Shown here: positions 41,841 through 50,714 of the stretch, in pieces
Position numbering within the stretch: the first letter of the stretch is position 1
How the letters are laid out: each line of letters opens with the position of its first letter
Source: Paenibacillus oralis
GTDB lineage: Bacteria > Bacillota > Bacilli > Paenibacillales > Paenibacillaceae
Assembly: GCF_003863965.1 (NCBI RefSeq)
Contig: NZ_RRCN01000001.1
Span: 5,825,071-5,889,070 of the forward strand
Length of the DNA: 64,000 nt
Reading direction: 5' to 3'
Position numbers and translations under genes: made by a program
Notes under the pieces: model-generated
Database searches by the model: none
Told to the model about the DNA's origin: nothing
What the model saw: only the letters and a program-made list of their open reading frames with translations

Positions 41841-43001
41841 ATGGCTATCGAACGTTTTCATATTCACGTCTCCGATGAAATCCTGAACGATCTAAAATAC
41901 AGACTGCAGCACATCCGTTGGCCGGATGAATTTGAAAACCAGGGTTGGGAACGGGGCACGGAATTAAGTTACTTAAAATCGCTAGTTTCGTATTGGAGAG
42001 ACCATTACGATTGGCGCGCCCAAGAATCCGAACTGAACCGCTTTTCCCAGTTTCGCTGCAATATCGACGGGATCGACGTGCACTTCGTGCATGAGCGCGG
42101 GAAAGGACCTAACCCTTTGCCCCTGATTCTTACCCACGGATGGCCCGACAGTTACCTTCGTTACCAAAAAATCATCCCTCTTCTTACTGACCCAGCCAGC
42201 CATGGCGGTAACCCTGAGGACTCTTTTGACGTCATTGTCCCTTCAGTACCTGGATTTGGATTCTCTAGCCGCCCTAAACATCCCGGTGTCAACCATTTTC
42301 GTGTCTCCGAAATGTGGGCTAAGCTAATGACCAAAGAATTAGGCTACAAAAAATTTATAGCCGCAGGCGGGGATATCGGCTCCGGTGTTACAAGGTACCT
42401 GGCAGCAAACCATCCCGAACTGTTATTCGGCATCCACCTAACCGATATCGGGATTATAAGAGATCTCATGAATTCATCTGATCAGACCAAGCTTTCCGAA
42501 GAAGAACGGCGATACAAGAAAAACGCTTTGGAATGGATTTCTCAGGAAGGAGGATACATGTCCATTCAATCGACACGCCCGCAAACTCTAGCTTATGGTC
42601 TATCCGACTCACCGGCAGGTTTAGCAGGTTGGATACTAGAGAAATTCCGGGCATGGAGCGATTGCAACGGCAACCTCAAGCAAAAATTCAGTGAGGATGA
42701 GCTCATCACACATATTATGATTTATTGGGTGACGAACACCATTGGATCGACAGCACATATGTACTATGAAAATACGCATTCTTTGCCGCCACTGGGCTAC
42801 ATCAAGGTCCCGACAGGTCTTGCCTTATTCTCGGCAGATATCTTGTTGCCGCCCAAAGCATGGGCAACGCGCAACCTGAATGTAACTCGCTGGACTTCGC
42901 TGCCCCGCGGCGGACATTTTACCGCTATGGAAGAACCGGAGCTTTTCGCCGATGATATTCGCGCATTCTGCAGGCCTTATAGAACGGCACGGCCATTCTG
43001 A
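41841..43001 (+). CDS. Epoxide hydrolase, alpha/beta fold
   Basis: A 386-residue protein from ATG 41841, chosen for AGGAGGG 8 nt upstream. The N-terminal EHN domain (about 3-105: FHIHVSDEILNDLKYRLQHI) is the mark of microsomal-type epoxide hydrolases. The oxyanion motif HGWPDSYLRY and nucleophile elbow AAGGDIGSGVTRYLA with catalytic Asp follow. The C-terminal His is in RGGHFTAMEEPELFADDIR. Such enzymes open epoxides with water through an ester intermediate. It is monocistronic, ended by a strong bidirectional terminator and divergent from an AraC gene. Confidence 0.93.
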   Translation: MAIERFHIHVSDEILNDLKYRLQHIRWPDEFENQGWERGTELSYLKSLVSYWRDHYDWRAQESELNRFSQFRCNIDGIDVHFVHERGKGPNPLPLILTHGWPDSYLRYQKIIPLLTDPASHGGNPEDSFDVIVPSVPGFGFSSRPKHPGVNHFRVSEMWAKLMTKELGYKKFIAAGGDIGSGVTRYLAANHPELLFGIHLTDIGIIRDLMNSSDQTKLSEEERRYKKNALEWISQEGGYMSIQSTRPQTLAYGLSDSPAGLAGWILEKFRAWSDCNGNLKQKFSEDELITHIMIYWVTNTIGSTAHMYYENTHSLPPLGYIKVPTGLALFSADILLPPKAWATRNLNVTRWTSLPRGGHFTAMEEPELFADDIRAFCRPYRTARPF

Positions 43002-43003
43002 CG

Positions 43004-43041
43004 ACCTCAAAAGGCTAACCGCTTGGTTAGCCTTTTGAGGT
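43004..43041. terminator. Bidirectional intrinsic terminator
   Basis: ACCTCAAAAGGCTAACC and GGTTAGCCTTTTGAGGT form a perfect 17-bp stem with a GCTT loop, between the convergent epoxide hydrolase and Gfo/Idh/MocA genes. Confidence 0.92.
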
Positions 43042-43048
43042 TGATAGG

Positions 43049-44086
43049 TCATCCTTTATCGCTTGCCCTAAAAATATCTTCTATAACATTCATTACTTTT
43101 CGGACTTCATGATTTTTCACGATCGGCTCCGCGCCTTCGCGAACGACCTCATAAAAGTTTTGATAAAAAGGAACAAAATCCGCTTTGGGCTCCGGGAAGG
43201 CGATTCTTTCGGTTGCCTCTTCCGAAGGAGGCGCCATCGTTTTGGTGAGTCCCACACCCGCTTGGATCGGCGCCGGAGCCGGGACATCCTCACGACCGGT
43301 AGCGGCAATGATCTCGCCGGACAAATCCCAATCGTTAATTTTTGCGGTTCCTTCCAGGCCTTTTACGTACCAGCGAGGGAGCTTGGTATAGTTGGTAGTG
43401 CCCACCTCAACCAAGGCCCTCACACCATTTTCAAAGGTAATGTAGCTCATAAATCCATCATCGACTTCATCGCCTAAAATATAGCTTAAATCCGCCTGCA
43501 CGCTCTTAATTGGACTGTCTACCAGCCATAGCAGTTGATCCAGCAAATGGACCCCCCAATCCAACAGCATGCCGCCCCCATGTTTCTGCAGATGACGCCA
43601 ATCTCCCGGAATGCCGTTGGCACCTTGAACGCGAGATTCGATTTGGAATATATCCCCAATCGTCTTTTTTTGATACAGCTGCCGAATGATGAGAAAATCC
43701 GGGTCCCAACGACGATTCTGGTGAACCATAAAGACGTTTCCGGTCGCTTCGGCAACCGCCAAAATCTCATCGAGTTCTCGGGTGTTCATCGCCACCGGCT
43801 TTTCGCAAACCACATGTTTTCCCGCCCGTAAAGCTTTGATCGCTATTTCTTTATGAGAATCGTTGGGCGTTGCGATAAGAATGGCTTCGATGTTTCCGTC
43901 ATTCAACACTTCTTCCAGGCTTTCATAAATCCGCAGGCCCTTGCCCTGGGATATTTGCTGTCTTTCTCCGGAAATATCATAGGTACCCGCAACATGAACT
44001 CGCGTACTTTCCGCAGGTATAAGATTGTGGGCATGGTAGGAACCCATGCCGCCATAGCCAATTACGGCAAAATTAATGATTGACAT
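43049..44086 (-). CDS. Gfo/Idh/MocA-family oxidoreductase (second of the locus)
   Basis: A 345-residue NAD(P)-dependent sugar dehydrogenase-type protein. The Rossmann start is IINFAVIGYGGMGSYHAHNL, followed by ILIATPNDSHKEIAIKALRA and HVVCEKPVAMN, whose EKP lysine is conserved in the family. GGGMLLDWGVHLLDQLLWL carries the Asp/His catalytic region. It is the last of four genes read from 46883, 13 nt behind the isomerase gene. Its partners (ThuA, xylose-isomerase-like protein and another Gfo/Idh/MocA) suggest interconversion of keto-sugars or glycosides. The substrate is unknown. Confidence 0.92.
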   Translation of the reverse strand: MSIINFAVIGYGGMGSYHAHNLIPAESTRVHVAGTYDISGERQQISQGKGLRIYESLEEVLNDGNIEAILIATPNDSHKEIAIKALRAGKHVVCEKPVAMNTRELDEILAVAEATGNVFMVHQNRRWDPDFLIIRQLYQKKTIGDIFQIESRVQGANGIPGDWRHLQKHGGGMLLDWGVHLLDQLLWLVDSPIKSVQADLSYILGDEVDDGFMSYITFENGVRALVEVGTTNYTKLPRWYVKGLEGTAKINDWDLSGEIIAATGREDVPAPAPIQAGVGLTKTMAPPSEEATERIAFPEPKADFVPFYQNFYEVVREGAEPIVKNHEVRKVMNVIEDIFRASDKG

Positions 44087-44099
44087 CCTTCATGCTCCT

Positions 44100-45068
44100 T
44101 TACGCCCACCACATCGCCGTGGGTTGTTCATGAATCATGATCGATTTCAAGTTGGTAATGGCACGAGTCAACCCTTCGTCAATGGACATTATCGGATCTT
44201 CATGCTCAATGCTTAAGACATAGTCATAGCCGTAAACGCGCAATGCGGAAATGATGTCCGACCATACCTTCAAGTCATGGCCACAGCCTACGGAGCGGAA
44301 GGTCCATGCGCGAGTCTTCACATTGCCGTAGGGCTGCATGTCCGTTAATCCGTACATATTGATGTTGTCCTGATCCAAATAGGTATCTTTGGCGTGGAAA
44401 TGGTGGATCGCGCCGGCCTCTCCAAGAATCTTGACGGCAGCCACCGGATCAATCCCTTGCCACCATAAATGGCTGGGATCCAAGTTGCAGCCGATGGCTT
44501 TGCCGGTCGCTTCCCGCAATTTCAACATGGTATAAGGCGTATGGGCCAAGAAGCCGCCATGAAGCTCAATTCCGATCTTCACGCCTGCCGCTTCCGCTTC
44601 CGTGTTGATCTCCTTCCAGTAAGGGATCAATTTTTGTTCCCATTGATAAGCATAGCTGTCATCATATTCCGTTGGCCAAGGCAACACAGGCCAGTTCACC
44701 TGGGTGTCCGATGCATTCCCTCCCGATACGCCGGAGAAACCATTCACAACCGGAACGTTCAGCAAGCTTGCCAATTTGATGGTCTTGCGCAGTAATTCAT
44801 CCGCTTCCGCAGCCATTTCTTTCACCGGTGAAATCGGGTTGTTATGACAGCTGAGCGCGGAAATTTCCAAGCCTTTGTCCGCTAATTTGGCCAGGTATTC
44901 TTTTCTTGCCTCGCTGCTTGCCAGCAATTGATCAATATCCAAATGAGCGTTGCCCGGATAGCCACCGGTACCGATTTCAACCGTTTGCAACCCCTTATTG
45001 GCGACTTCCTCAATCATCTCTTCAAAGCTTAAATCGTTAAACAATGGCGTAAATACACCTAGTTTCAC
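44100..45068 (-). CDS. Sugar phosphate isomerase/epimerase-like TIM barrel
   Basis: A 322-residue protein of the xylose isomerase-like/AP endonuclease 2 superfamily. Metal ligands are visible in GIELHGGFLAHTP, IGCNLDPSHLWWQGID, HHFHAKDTYLD and VLSIEHEDPIMSIDEGL. It should isomerise or epimerise a keto-sugar with a divalent metal, or cleave keto-glycosides; superfamily members do both. It sits between ThuA and a Gfo/Idh/MocA gene in the same operon. Confidence 0.92.
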   Translation of the reverse strand: MKLGVFTPLFNDLSFEEMIEEVANKGLQTVEIGTGGYPGNAHLDIDQLLASSEARKEYLAKLADKGLEISALSCHNNPISPVKEMAAEADELLRKTIKLASLLNVPVVNGFSGVSGGNASDTQVNWPVLPWPTEYDDSYAYQWEQKLIPYWKEINTEAEAAGVKIGIELHGGFLAHTPYTMLKLREATGKAIGCNLDPSHLWWQGIDPVAAVKILGEAGAIHHFHAKDTYLDQDNINMYGLTDMQPYGNVKTRAWTFRSVGCGHDLKVWSDIISALRVYGYDYVLSIEHEDPIMSIDEGLTRAITNLKSIMIHEQPTAMWWA

Positions 45069-45084
45069 CTTCGATCACTCCTTT

Positions 45085-45795
45085 CTATTTTTCACGCGCT
45101 TCATAGTGGCCATAGGCAGGGTACAGGTTTTGGGTTGGCGCGCACCAACGAATACCATTTTTAATGACCTTTTGCACCTTTTCGTTGTAATAGCTCGGAT
45201 AGGTTTCATGGCCAGGTTGGAAATAAAAGATCTTGCCGTTCCCTCGGCGGTACGTAGAGCCGCTGCGGAAGACTTCTCCCCCGGGGAACCAACTGACAAA
45301 GATTAATTCGTCCGGCGCCGGAATATCAAAATGCTCGCCATACATCTCCTCTTGTTCCAATTCGATGAAATCGCCAATCCCCTCAACAATCGGATGGCTC
45401 GGGTTGACATTCCAAATGCGGCAAGGTTTGCCGTCTTCCCGCCACTTCAAATCGCAAGAAGTGCCCATTAATTTTTTGAAGATTTTCGAGAAATGTCCCG
45501 AGTGCAGCACAACTAGCCCCATGCCTTCAAGAACACGCTTATGCACGCGTTCCACGATTTCATCCTGAACTTCATCATGGGCCATATGTCCCCACCAAAT
45601 CAAGACATCGGTCTCCTCCAATGCCTCTTCCGTCAATCCATGCTCCGGTTCATCTAAAGTCGCAGTTTTTACCTTAAACTGATCTTCGGACAAGAACTTC
45701 GCCAGTTGTCCATGAATCCCCTCCGGGTACATCTCCTGGACAGCTTTGTCGGTTTTCTCATGACGAAATTCGTTCCATACGGTGACTTGAATCAT
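45085..45795 (-). CDS. ThuA-domain protein
   Basis: A 236-residue ThuA-family protein with a class I glutamine amidotransferase-like fold. TVWNEFRHEKTDKAVQEMYP, the DVLIWWGHMAHDEVQDEIVE region and GLVVLHSGHFSKIFKKLMGT are typical. ThuA proteins accompany Gfo/Idh/MocA dehydrogenases in trehalose and other disaccharide utilisation through 3-keto sugars. It is encoded 14 nt behind the first Gfo/Idh/MocA gene and 16 nt before the isomerase gene. Confidence 0.9.
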   Translation of the reverse strand: MIQVTVWNEFRHEKTDKAVQEMYPEGIHGQLAKFLSEDQFKVKTATLDEPEHGLTEEALEETDVLIWWGHMAHDEVQDEIVERVHKRVLEGMGLVVLHSGHFSKIFKKLMGTSCDLKWREDGKPCRIWNVNPSHPIVEGIGDFIELEQEEMYGEHFDIPAPDELIFVSWFPGGEVFRSGSTYRRGNGKIFYFQPGHETYPSYYNEKVQKVIKNGIRWCAPTQNLYPAYGHYEAREK

Positions 45796-45809
45796 TGATA
45801 TACCTCCTC

Positions 45810-46883
45810 CTAGAGATATACCGGCTCGCCGGTCTTCGAAGATTTATAAAGCGCCTCTAAAATTTCAGTAACCACCAAGGCTTCCTCCGGTTTCACTACA
45901 GGTTCAGTATCATGGAGGATGGCACTTACCCAAGATTTCGCTTCAAGAATTTCCGGTCTCTCGCCGGCGCCATCGTAGAAGTCGACACCGCCCGTTTGCA
46001 ATTCGATTTTCTTCTCATACAGTAAGCTGTGGTCTTCGCCATTGATGGTCAAACCATTGTTCATATCGGCGCCCGCTTTGGTTCCGCACAGAGTGGTTTT
46101 GGCTTCTTTGACATCCAAGCTATTTAAGGCCCAGCTGGATTCCAGGAAGATCGTGGCGCCGTTTTCCATCACAATAAAACCGAAAGCGGAGTCTTCTACG
46201 GTGAATTTCTCAGGATCCCAAGGTCCCCAAGCATTGGCGGCATTGGGGGTTTGGGATAATTCATGGTACGTTTTCCCCACCACGTATTTGGGTTTGTAAT
46301 TGTTCATCATCCAGAGCGTCAGGTCCAGGGCGTGCGTGCCGATATCAATCAATGGACCTCCGCCTTGGGCTTCTTCATCCAGAAAAACGCCCCATGTCGG
46401 CACTGCACGACGACGAATCGCATGCGCTTTTCCGAAATAAATCTCTCCCAATCCGCCTTCTTTGCAAAATTCATGCAAATATCTCGAATCGGTCCGGAAC
46501 CGGTTTTGATAACCGATCGTCAACTTTTTGCCGGTGCGCTTGGACGCTTCAATCATGCTTCTGGCTTCTTCGGAGGTTTTCGCCATCGGTTTTTCACACA
46601 TCACATGACAATCCGCTTCCATGGCGGCAATGGATAATTTGGCATGAGAAGAGTTAGGCGTACAGACATGAACCACATCCAAATCGGTACTCGCTAACAT
46701 TTTCTTGTAATCATCAAAAACCTGCGCATCTTGGGTGCCGAATTTTTCTTTTGCTTCTTCTGCGCGTTCCACGATGATATCGCAAAATGCCACCATTTCT
46801 ACTTCTTCAACCTGCGAAAGCGCCGGCATATGTTTGCCATTTGCAATCCCGCCGCATCCGATAATTCCAACTTTTAATTTCAT
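45810..46883 (-). CDS. Gfo/Idh/MocA-family oxidoreductase (first of the locus)
   Basis: A 357-residue protein from ATG 46883, fixed by AGGAGG 8 nt upstream; a longer frame to 46991 has no start signal. The N-terminal MKLKVGIIGCGGIANGKHMP binds NAD, HVMCEKPMAKTSEEARSMIE has the conserved EKP, and GGPLIDIGTHALDLTLWMMN has the catalytic Asp/His. It leads the four-gene sugar operon. A cre-like site overlaps its leader, so carbon catabolite repression by CcpA is likely. The AraC gene upstream probably activates it. The substrate may be a disaccharide or glycoside oxidised at C3. Confidence 0.92.
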   Translation of the reverse strand: MKLKVGIIGCGGIANGKHMPALSQVEEVEMVAFCDIIVERAEEAKEKFGTQDAQVFDDYKKMLASTDLDVVHVCTPNSSHAKLSIAAMEADCHVMCEKPMAKTSEEARSMIEASKRTGKKLTIGYQNRFRTDSRYLHEFCKEGGLGEIYFGKAHAIRRRAVPTWGVFLDEEAQGGGPLIDIGTHALDLTLWMMNNYKPKYVVGKTYHELSQTPNAANAWGPWDPEKFTVEDSAFGFIVMENGATIFLESSWALNSLDVKEAKTTLCGTKAGADMNNGLTINGEDHSLLYEKKIELQTGGVDFYDGAGERPEILEAKSWVSAILHDTEPVVKPEEALVVTEILEALYKSSKTGEPVYL

Positions 46884-46894
46884 AATCCGCCTCC

Positions 46895-46908
46895 TGAAAA
46901 CGTTTCTA
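46895..46908. promoter_or_regulatory. Candidate catabolite-responsive element (cre)
   Basis: TGAAAACGTTTCTA matches the Bacillus cre consensus TGWAANCGNTNWCA at 12 of 14 positions. It lies directly upstream of the ribosome binding site of the Gfo/Idh/MocA operon, where CcpA binding would block transcription. Confidence 0.55.
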
Positions 46909-47000
46909 TTTGTCGAATTCATTATAGCCAAATCCGCAGCCGCTTTCTTCCCGCTTTTCCCGCAAAAAATTCCCGAATATTGCGCCGTCATGGATGCACT

Positions 47001-47043
47001 AAAAAAGAGGCCTAAACAAAAACTTCTTGTTTAAAGCCCCTTT
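47001..47043 (-). terminator. Terminator after the AraC gene
   Basis: GGCTTTAAACAA pairs with TTGTTTAGGCC with small mismatches, followed by TTTTTT on the minus strand, just after the stop of the AraC gene at 47048. Confidence 0.75.
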
Positions 47044-47047
47044 AGCA

Positions 47048-47914
47048 TCAGTTGTTACTTAAATTCTTCCGGTACTGCAGCGGCGATTGTCCAACCGCTT
47101 CCTTAAACACGTGATGGAAAGTTTTCACGCTGGCAAAGCCGGCCTTTTCAGCAACTTCAACCATTGGGATCATTTCGTTCGCCAAAATAAACTTGGCCTG
47201 ATTAATCCGATATTCCGTCAAGAACTGCATAAACGTTTGTCCCGTATTGGTTTTGAAGAAACGAGTAAAGTAGTAAGGGCTGAAGCCCACGAATTTGGCA
47301 ACATCCTCCACCGCAATGACTTCCCGGTACCGATCTTCCACATATTCAAATACTTGATTGAGCAGATCTAAAGTTTCTTTATGTTGAATGGCAGATCGTT
47401 TGACCGGCGCTTTTCTTTCTTTGCGCCGAGGCAAATGCAAATAGAATTCTCCAATCAATTGATACAGATAACCTAGTGTCAAATAATTCATGCCAGCGGG
47501 TTTGCTCTCTTCGATCCCATAAAGATGAACCAACAGTTCCGTGGCCTTCCGAGCCAGCGTCTTAGGCCAATTGCGGCTATGCGGTTCCCCCGATTCAAAG
47601 AGACTTAACAAAGAGTCTTCTGAAGCGCGTAAAATTTTCTCATCAAACAGCTTCAGGTTAAACTGAAAGACATAACGTTCACTGTCCGGGGAAGCCAAGA
47701 AATAATGCGCTTCTCCGCTTGGGAAGAAGAAGATTTCCCCTTCCTCCAGTTGAACGATATCTTCATCAATGCCGATGTTTACCTTGCCTTTTCGGGAATA
47801 GATGATTTCAATTTCTTTATGCCAATGAGGATAGACAATCGTCATGCCGTCATTTAAAAACGTTCTAAACGGGATAGAATCCTCAAACTCCGGGATTTCC
47901 AGATAATTACTCAT
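47048..47914 (-). CDS. AraC-family regulator with cupin sensor
   Basis: A 288-residue protein from ATG 47914 (AGGGAG upstream). The N-terminal cupin (about 10-95: MTIVYPHWHKEIEIIYSRKG, EEGEIFFFPSGEAHYF) should bind a sugar. The C-terminal double helix-turn-helix (about 190-285) reads IAVEDVAKFVGFSPYYFTRF, MVEVAEKAGFASVKTFHHVF and SPLQYRK. It lies upstream of the Gfo/ThuA/isomerase operon on the same strand, separated by a terminator, and downstream of the ABC operon, so it probably activates one or both in response to the sugar. Confidence 0.92.
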   Translation of the reverse strand: MSNYLEIPEFEDSIPFRTFLNDGMTIVYPHWHKEIEIIYSRKGKVNIGIDEDIVQLEEGEIFFFPSGEAHYFLASPDSERYVFQFNLKLFDEKILRASEDSLLSLFESGEPHSRNWPKTLARKATELLVHLYGIEESKPAGMNYLTLGYLYQLIGEFYLHLPRRKERKAPVKRSAIQHKETLDLLNQVFEYVEDRYREVIAVEDVAKFVGFSPYYFTRFFKTNTGQTFMQFLTEYRINQAKFILANEMIPMVEVAEKAGFASVKTFHHVFKEAVGQSPLQYRKNLSNN

Positions 47915-48129
47915 AACCAATTGACTCCCTATATGTCGGATAAGCTGCTGCTAATTATATAATAACGGGAAAATCGAAGAAATGCAGCAGCGGAGTCTTT
48001 AACGAATTTTCACTGCGCATTAAACATATACCGCGGTTACAGTCAGAGAGATGGAGTCCCCTATTTGCTGTATCTAAGAGATAGCTGCCTCTATTTGAAT
48101 GACCTAGGTTGGTCTACTCACCTATAAAA

Positions 48130-49518
48130 TTATTCGTTCAAGTAGAGCTGGGTACGATTCTGAATCGTTGCGGCCACTTCCTCGGCTGATTTCTTGCCTT
48201 CAAAAAATGCGCTAGATTCTTCCTCTATGATGCTCATGAAGCGTGGGTCGCTGTCCAAAAACCGTCCTGGTTTTTCAACAAATTGTGTGATTTTCTGTAT
48301 CGTTCCCTCATCTACAACAGATCGATCTGTATTTGGATCGCTTTTTTGATCCCCGCCCATGGCTTGAGTTTGGACTGAAGAATTTTTCAACTGATTCGTC
48401 AACACTGAGGTCAACACTGTTTTATTGATCGGAAAGGCCATAAACAGGGCCGGGTGAGATTGCATTTCTTCAGAGATCAAATATTTCATGAAATCCCACG
48501 CTTCTTGTTTAACAGCCGACTTCTCATTGATCGCCAACATCAGGTTTGATGAAAATACCAAACCATTCTTATCGCCGCTGGATGGCAGATTCAAGATTTG
48601 GCGATTGGTTTGCAAGGCCTGATACAACATGACCGGCGCATAATACGTTTCATCCCGGAATAGATCCCGGTCTTCAATCAGCTTATCGTAATCCTGCGAT
48701 AAAAGCCCATTATCATACATGTCCCGCACATTGTTTAATAGCTGGATAAACGATGGAGAATCAAACTTTGCCTGTTTGGCCGTTTGATCGACATATTGAT
48801 TAAATTCGCCCAGTACCATCTTGGAAAGAAGGCTGGATGGCGACACGGCTCCCATAACTCCGAATGTGCTGTCCTTTTCTGCCATCTCCTTGCCTTTGTT
48901 CAGCAGGTCGTTCCACGTCCAATTTGCTTCATCCACTTGTAAATCTGAGGGACCCAGTCCGCTTGTTAGCGTGTGAATCCAGAATACGATCGGCATGGCA
49001 ACCAGCTTGCCTTCATGCTTCACCGCATCAAGCACATTGGTGTAATAATCCTGAATGGCAAAGTTTTGATCGTTCTTCATGAGTTCGCCGATGTCCGCAA
49101 GCAAATTCTTATCCGCATACTGGCCGTAATTCAGATTGCTCACTGAAATCAGATCAGGCCCTTTGCCTGACATTAACTCCGTATTCATCGTATTTCGGTA
49201 GGTTTCCAATTCCGCAGGATTGATATCTCCTCCAATATGAAGCGCCTGTCCGGGGGCTCTGTCCGGAGTAGTCAAATATTCCTTAATCACGATATCAATA
49301 TCCGGATGGGCCTGTTCGTAAGTCTGAGCCGCTTGATCCAGCCAGCCATTAGGATCTTTTTGCAACACGGAAAGGGTCACAACGGTTTTCCCATCTTTCG
49401 TCGTGGACGCACCTTTATTTTCATTTCCATTTTTCCCAATTTCACCACCGGAACTATTGCATGCTGTCAGGGAGACGCATACCATAAGTGCCACGATTCC
49501 TAAAAGCCATTTTTTCAT
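48130..49518 (-). CDS. Sugar ABC transporter substrate-binding lipoprotein
   Basis: A 462-residue extracellular solute-binding protein (family 1). The signal peptide ends in a lipobox, VSLTAC at residues 15-20, so the mature protein is anchored by a lipidated cysteine. WLDQAAQTYEQAHPDIDIVI and the C-terminal AWDFMKYLISEEMQSHPALF are family features. It binds an oligosaccharide outside the membrane and delivers it to the permeases. It is the last gene of the operon that begins at 52437. The ATPase is not encoded here; such systems usually share MsmX. Confidence 0.92.
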   Translation of the reverse strand: MKKWLLGIVALMVCVSLTACNSSGGEIGKNGNENKGASTTKDGKTVVTLSVLQKDPNGWLDQAAQTYEQAHPDIDIVIKEYLTTPDRAPGQALHIGGDINPAELETYRNTMNTELMSGKGPDLISVSNLNYGQYADKNLLADIGELMKNDQNFAIQDYYTNVLDAVKHEGKLVAMPIVFWIHTLTSGLGPSDLQVDEANWTWNDLLNKGKEMAEKDSTFGVMGAVSPSSLLSKMVLGEFNQYVDQTAKQAKFDSPSFIQLLNNVRDMYDNGLLSQDYDKLIEDRDLFRDETYYAPVMLYQALQTNRQILNLPSSGDKNGLVFSSNLMLAINEKSAVKQEAWDFMKYLISEEMQSHPALFMAFPINKTVLTSVLTNQLKNSSVQTQAMGGDQKSDPNTDRSVVDEGTIQKITQFVEKPGRFLDSDPRFMSIIEEESSAFFEGKKSAEEVAATIQNRTQLYLNE

Positions 49519-49546
49519 TGCTGATAACTCCTCTCATTTTCAACGT

Positions 49547-50680
49547 TCACCATCTCACTTGATCTCCTTCATTTAACGGCTCGCTGCTTTCCATGACGAT
49601 CCGTTCCTCACCTATTAAGCCGTTTAGTACAACCTGCTTCGACGCGTCTGTTTCTCCCAACGTTACATATCGTTTTTGAATCGTAAATTGATTGCCAAGC
49701 GGTCCTTTCTTTTCATCCACAACATAGAGATATTTTCCCTGATTGTCGGTATGCACCACATCCTTTGGAATCGTTAGTTCGGCTCGGCCGGACTTTTTCT
49801 CCCATTTAATCCCTACACGTTCACCTCCCTTTAAGTCGGTTTGATTTACAGTAAAAGTAAGTTTTTTGCCTGAAACAGGGTCATTTGCCGCCGATCCGCC
49901 TGCCTCTGCATTCCGTTCGCCGGCATCTTCTATCTTGTCCAAGGTGGCCTGAACGGTCTGCCCTGTATTTCCATTGACGTACAACGGCACCTCCTCACCG
50001 ATCTCCAGATGGCTTGCAAGTTCCGCATCGACTGTCAACTCCCACATCAATCCTTGGCTCAAGTCGGCGATTTGTACGGCTGGCTGACCCGGATTGGACG
50101 CCGTACCCAATGTGGCTTTGACCTCAGTGACCACACCATCAACCGGTGAAACAAGGCTGGCTTGCGAATCATTTTTTTCTTCCATCGTACGGATCTTCCG
50201 TTCCTGTATCTCGATATCCAGCTTCAGGTTTTCCATGTCGATTCGGGCATTACACAAGGTCGACTCGTCCCCGGTTTGAATCGTCAGTTTGTAGTTTTCT
50301 TGCATTTGTTCAAGACGAAGTTGCTGTTGCTTTAATCGGTTTTTCTCATCAAGCAAAGCGTTACGGGCCGCAGAGGCATCAAGTTTAACCAAAACCTGGC
50401 CCTTCGCGACCGGATCCCCAACCTCCACCTCGATTTGCTTCACATTCCAGCCGGACGGATCATATACCGGTACAACGTTCCGATGGAGCAGCGTGCCCTC
50501 GCCTTCAATGGTGAAGGTTAATGCTTGAAAACTTGGCGTATCCGTTTTGACTTTAGGCAACGTGATTTGCTGAATCGTGTTTGAAAAGAAGGTGACGAGC
50601 AACAGCAGTCCGAAAAAGAGCGCCGCGGCCCATCTTACTTTCTTTTTTCGATTCATTTGGGAATGTTCAACGCCTTCCAT
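49547..50680 (-). CDS. HlyD/RND-type membrane fusion adaptor inside a sugar ABC operon
   Basis: A 377-residue protein with one N-terminal membrane span (about 12-34, VRWAAALFFGLLLLVTFFSN). A lipoyl/biotinyl-like half domain follows (VEVGDPVAKGQVLVKLDASA), then an alpha-helical hairpin (about 105-165, EKNRLKQQQLRLEQMQENYK), the second lipoyl half (LVSPVDGVVTEVKATLG) and beta-barrel domains to the end. This is the periplasmic-adaptor architecture used in efflux and secretion. Here it lies between the permease and binding-protein genes of a sugar importer, with no efflux pump near. It may shape cell-wall access for the binding protein, but its role is unknown. Confidence 0.85.
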   Translation of the reverse strand: MEGVEHSQMNRKKKVRWAAALFFGLLLLVTFFSNTIQQITLPKVKTDTPSFQALTFTIEGEGTLLHRNVVPVYDPSGWNVKQIEVEVGDPVAKGQVLVKLDASAARNALLDEKNRLKQQQLRLEQMQENYKLTIQTGDESTLCNARIDMENLKLDIEIQERKIRTMEEKNDSQASLVSPVDGVVTEVKATLGTASNPGQPAVQIADLSQGLMWELTVDAELASHLEIGEEVPLYVNGNTGQTVQATLDKIEDAGERNAEAGGSAANDPVSGKKLTFTVNQTDLKGGERVGIKWEKKSGRAELTIPKDVVHTDNQGKYLYVVDEKKGPLGNQFTIQKRYVTLGETDASKQVVLNGLIGEERIVMESSEPLNEGDQVRW

Positions 50681-50714
50681 ACCTCATCCCTCTCTTTCCT
50701 AATTTCGGGGTGTT

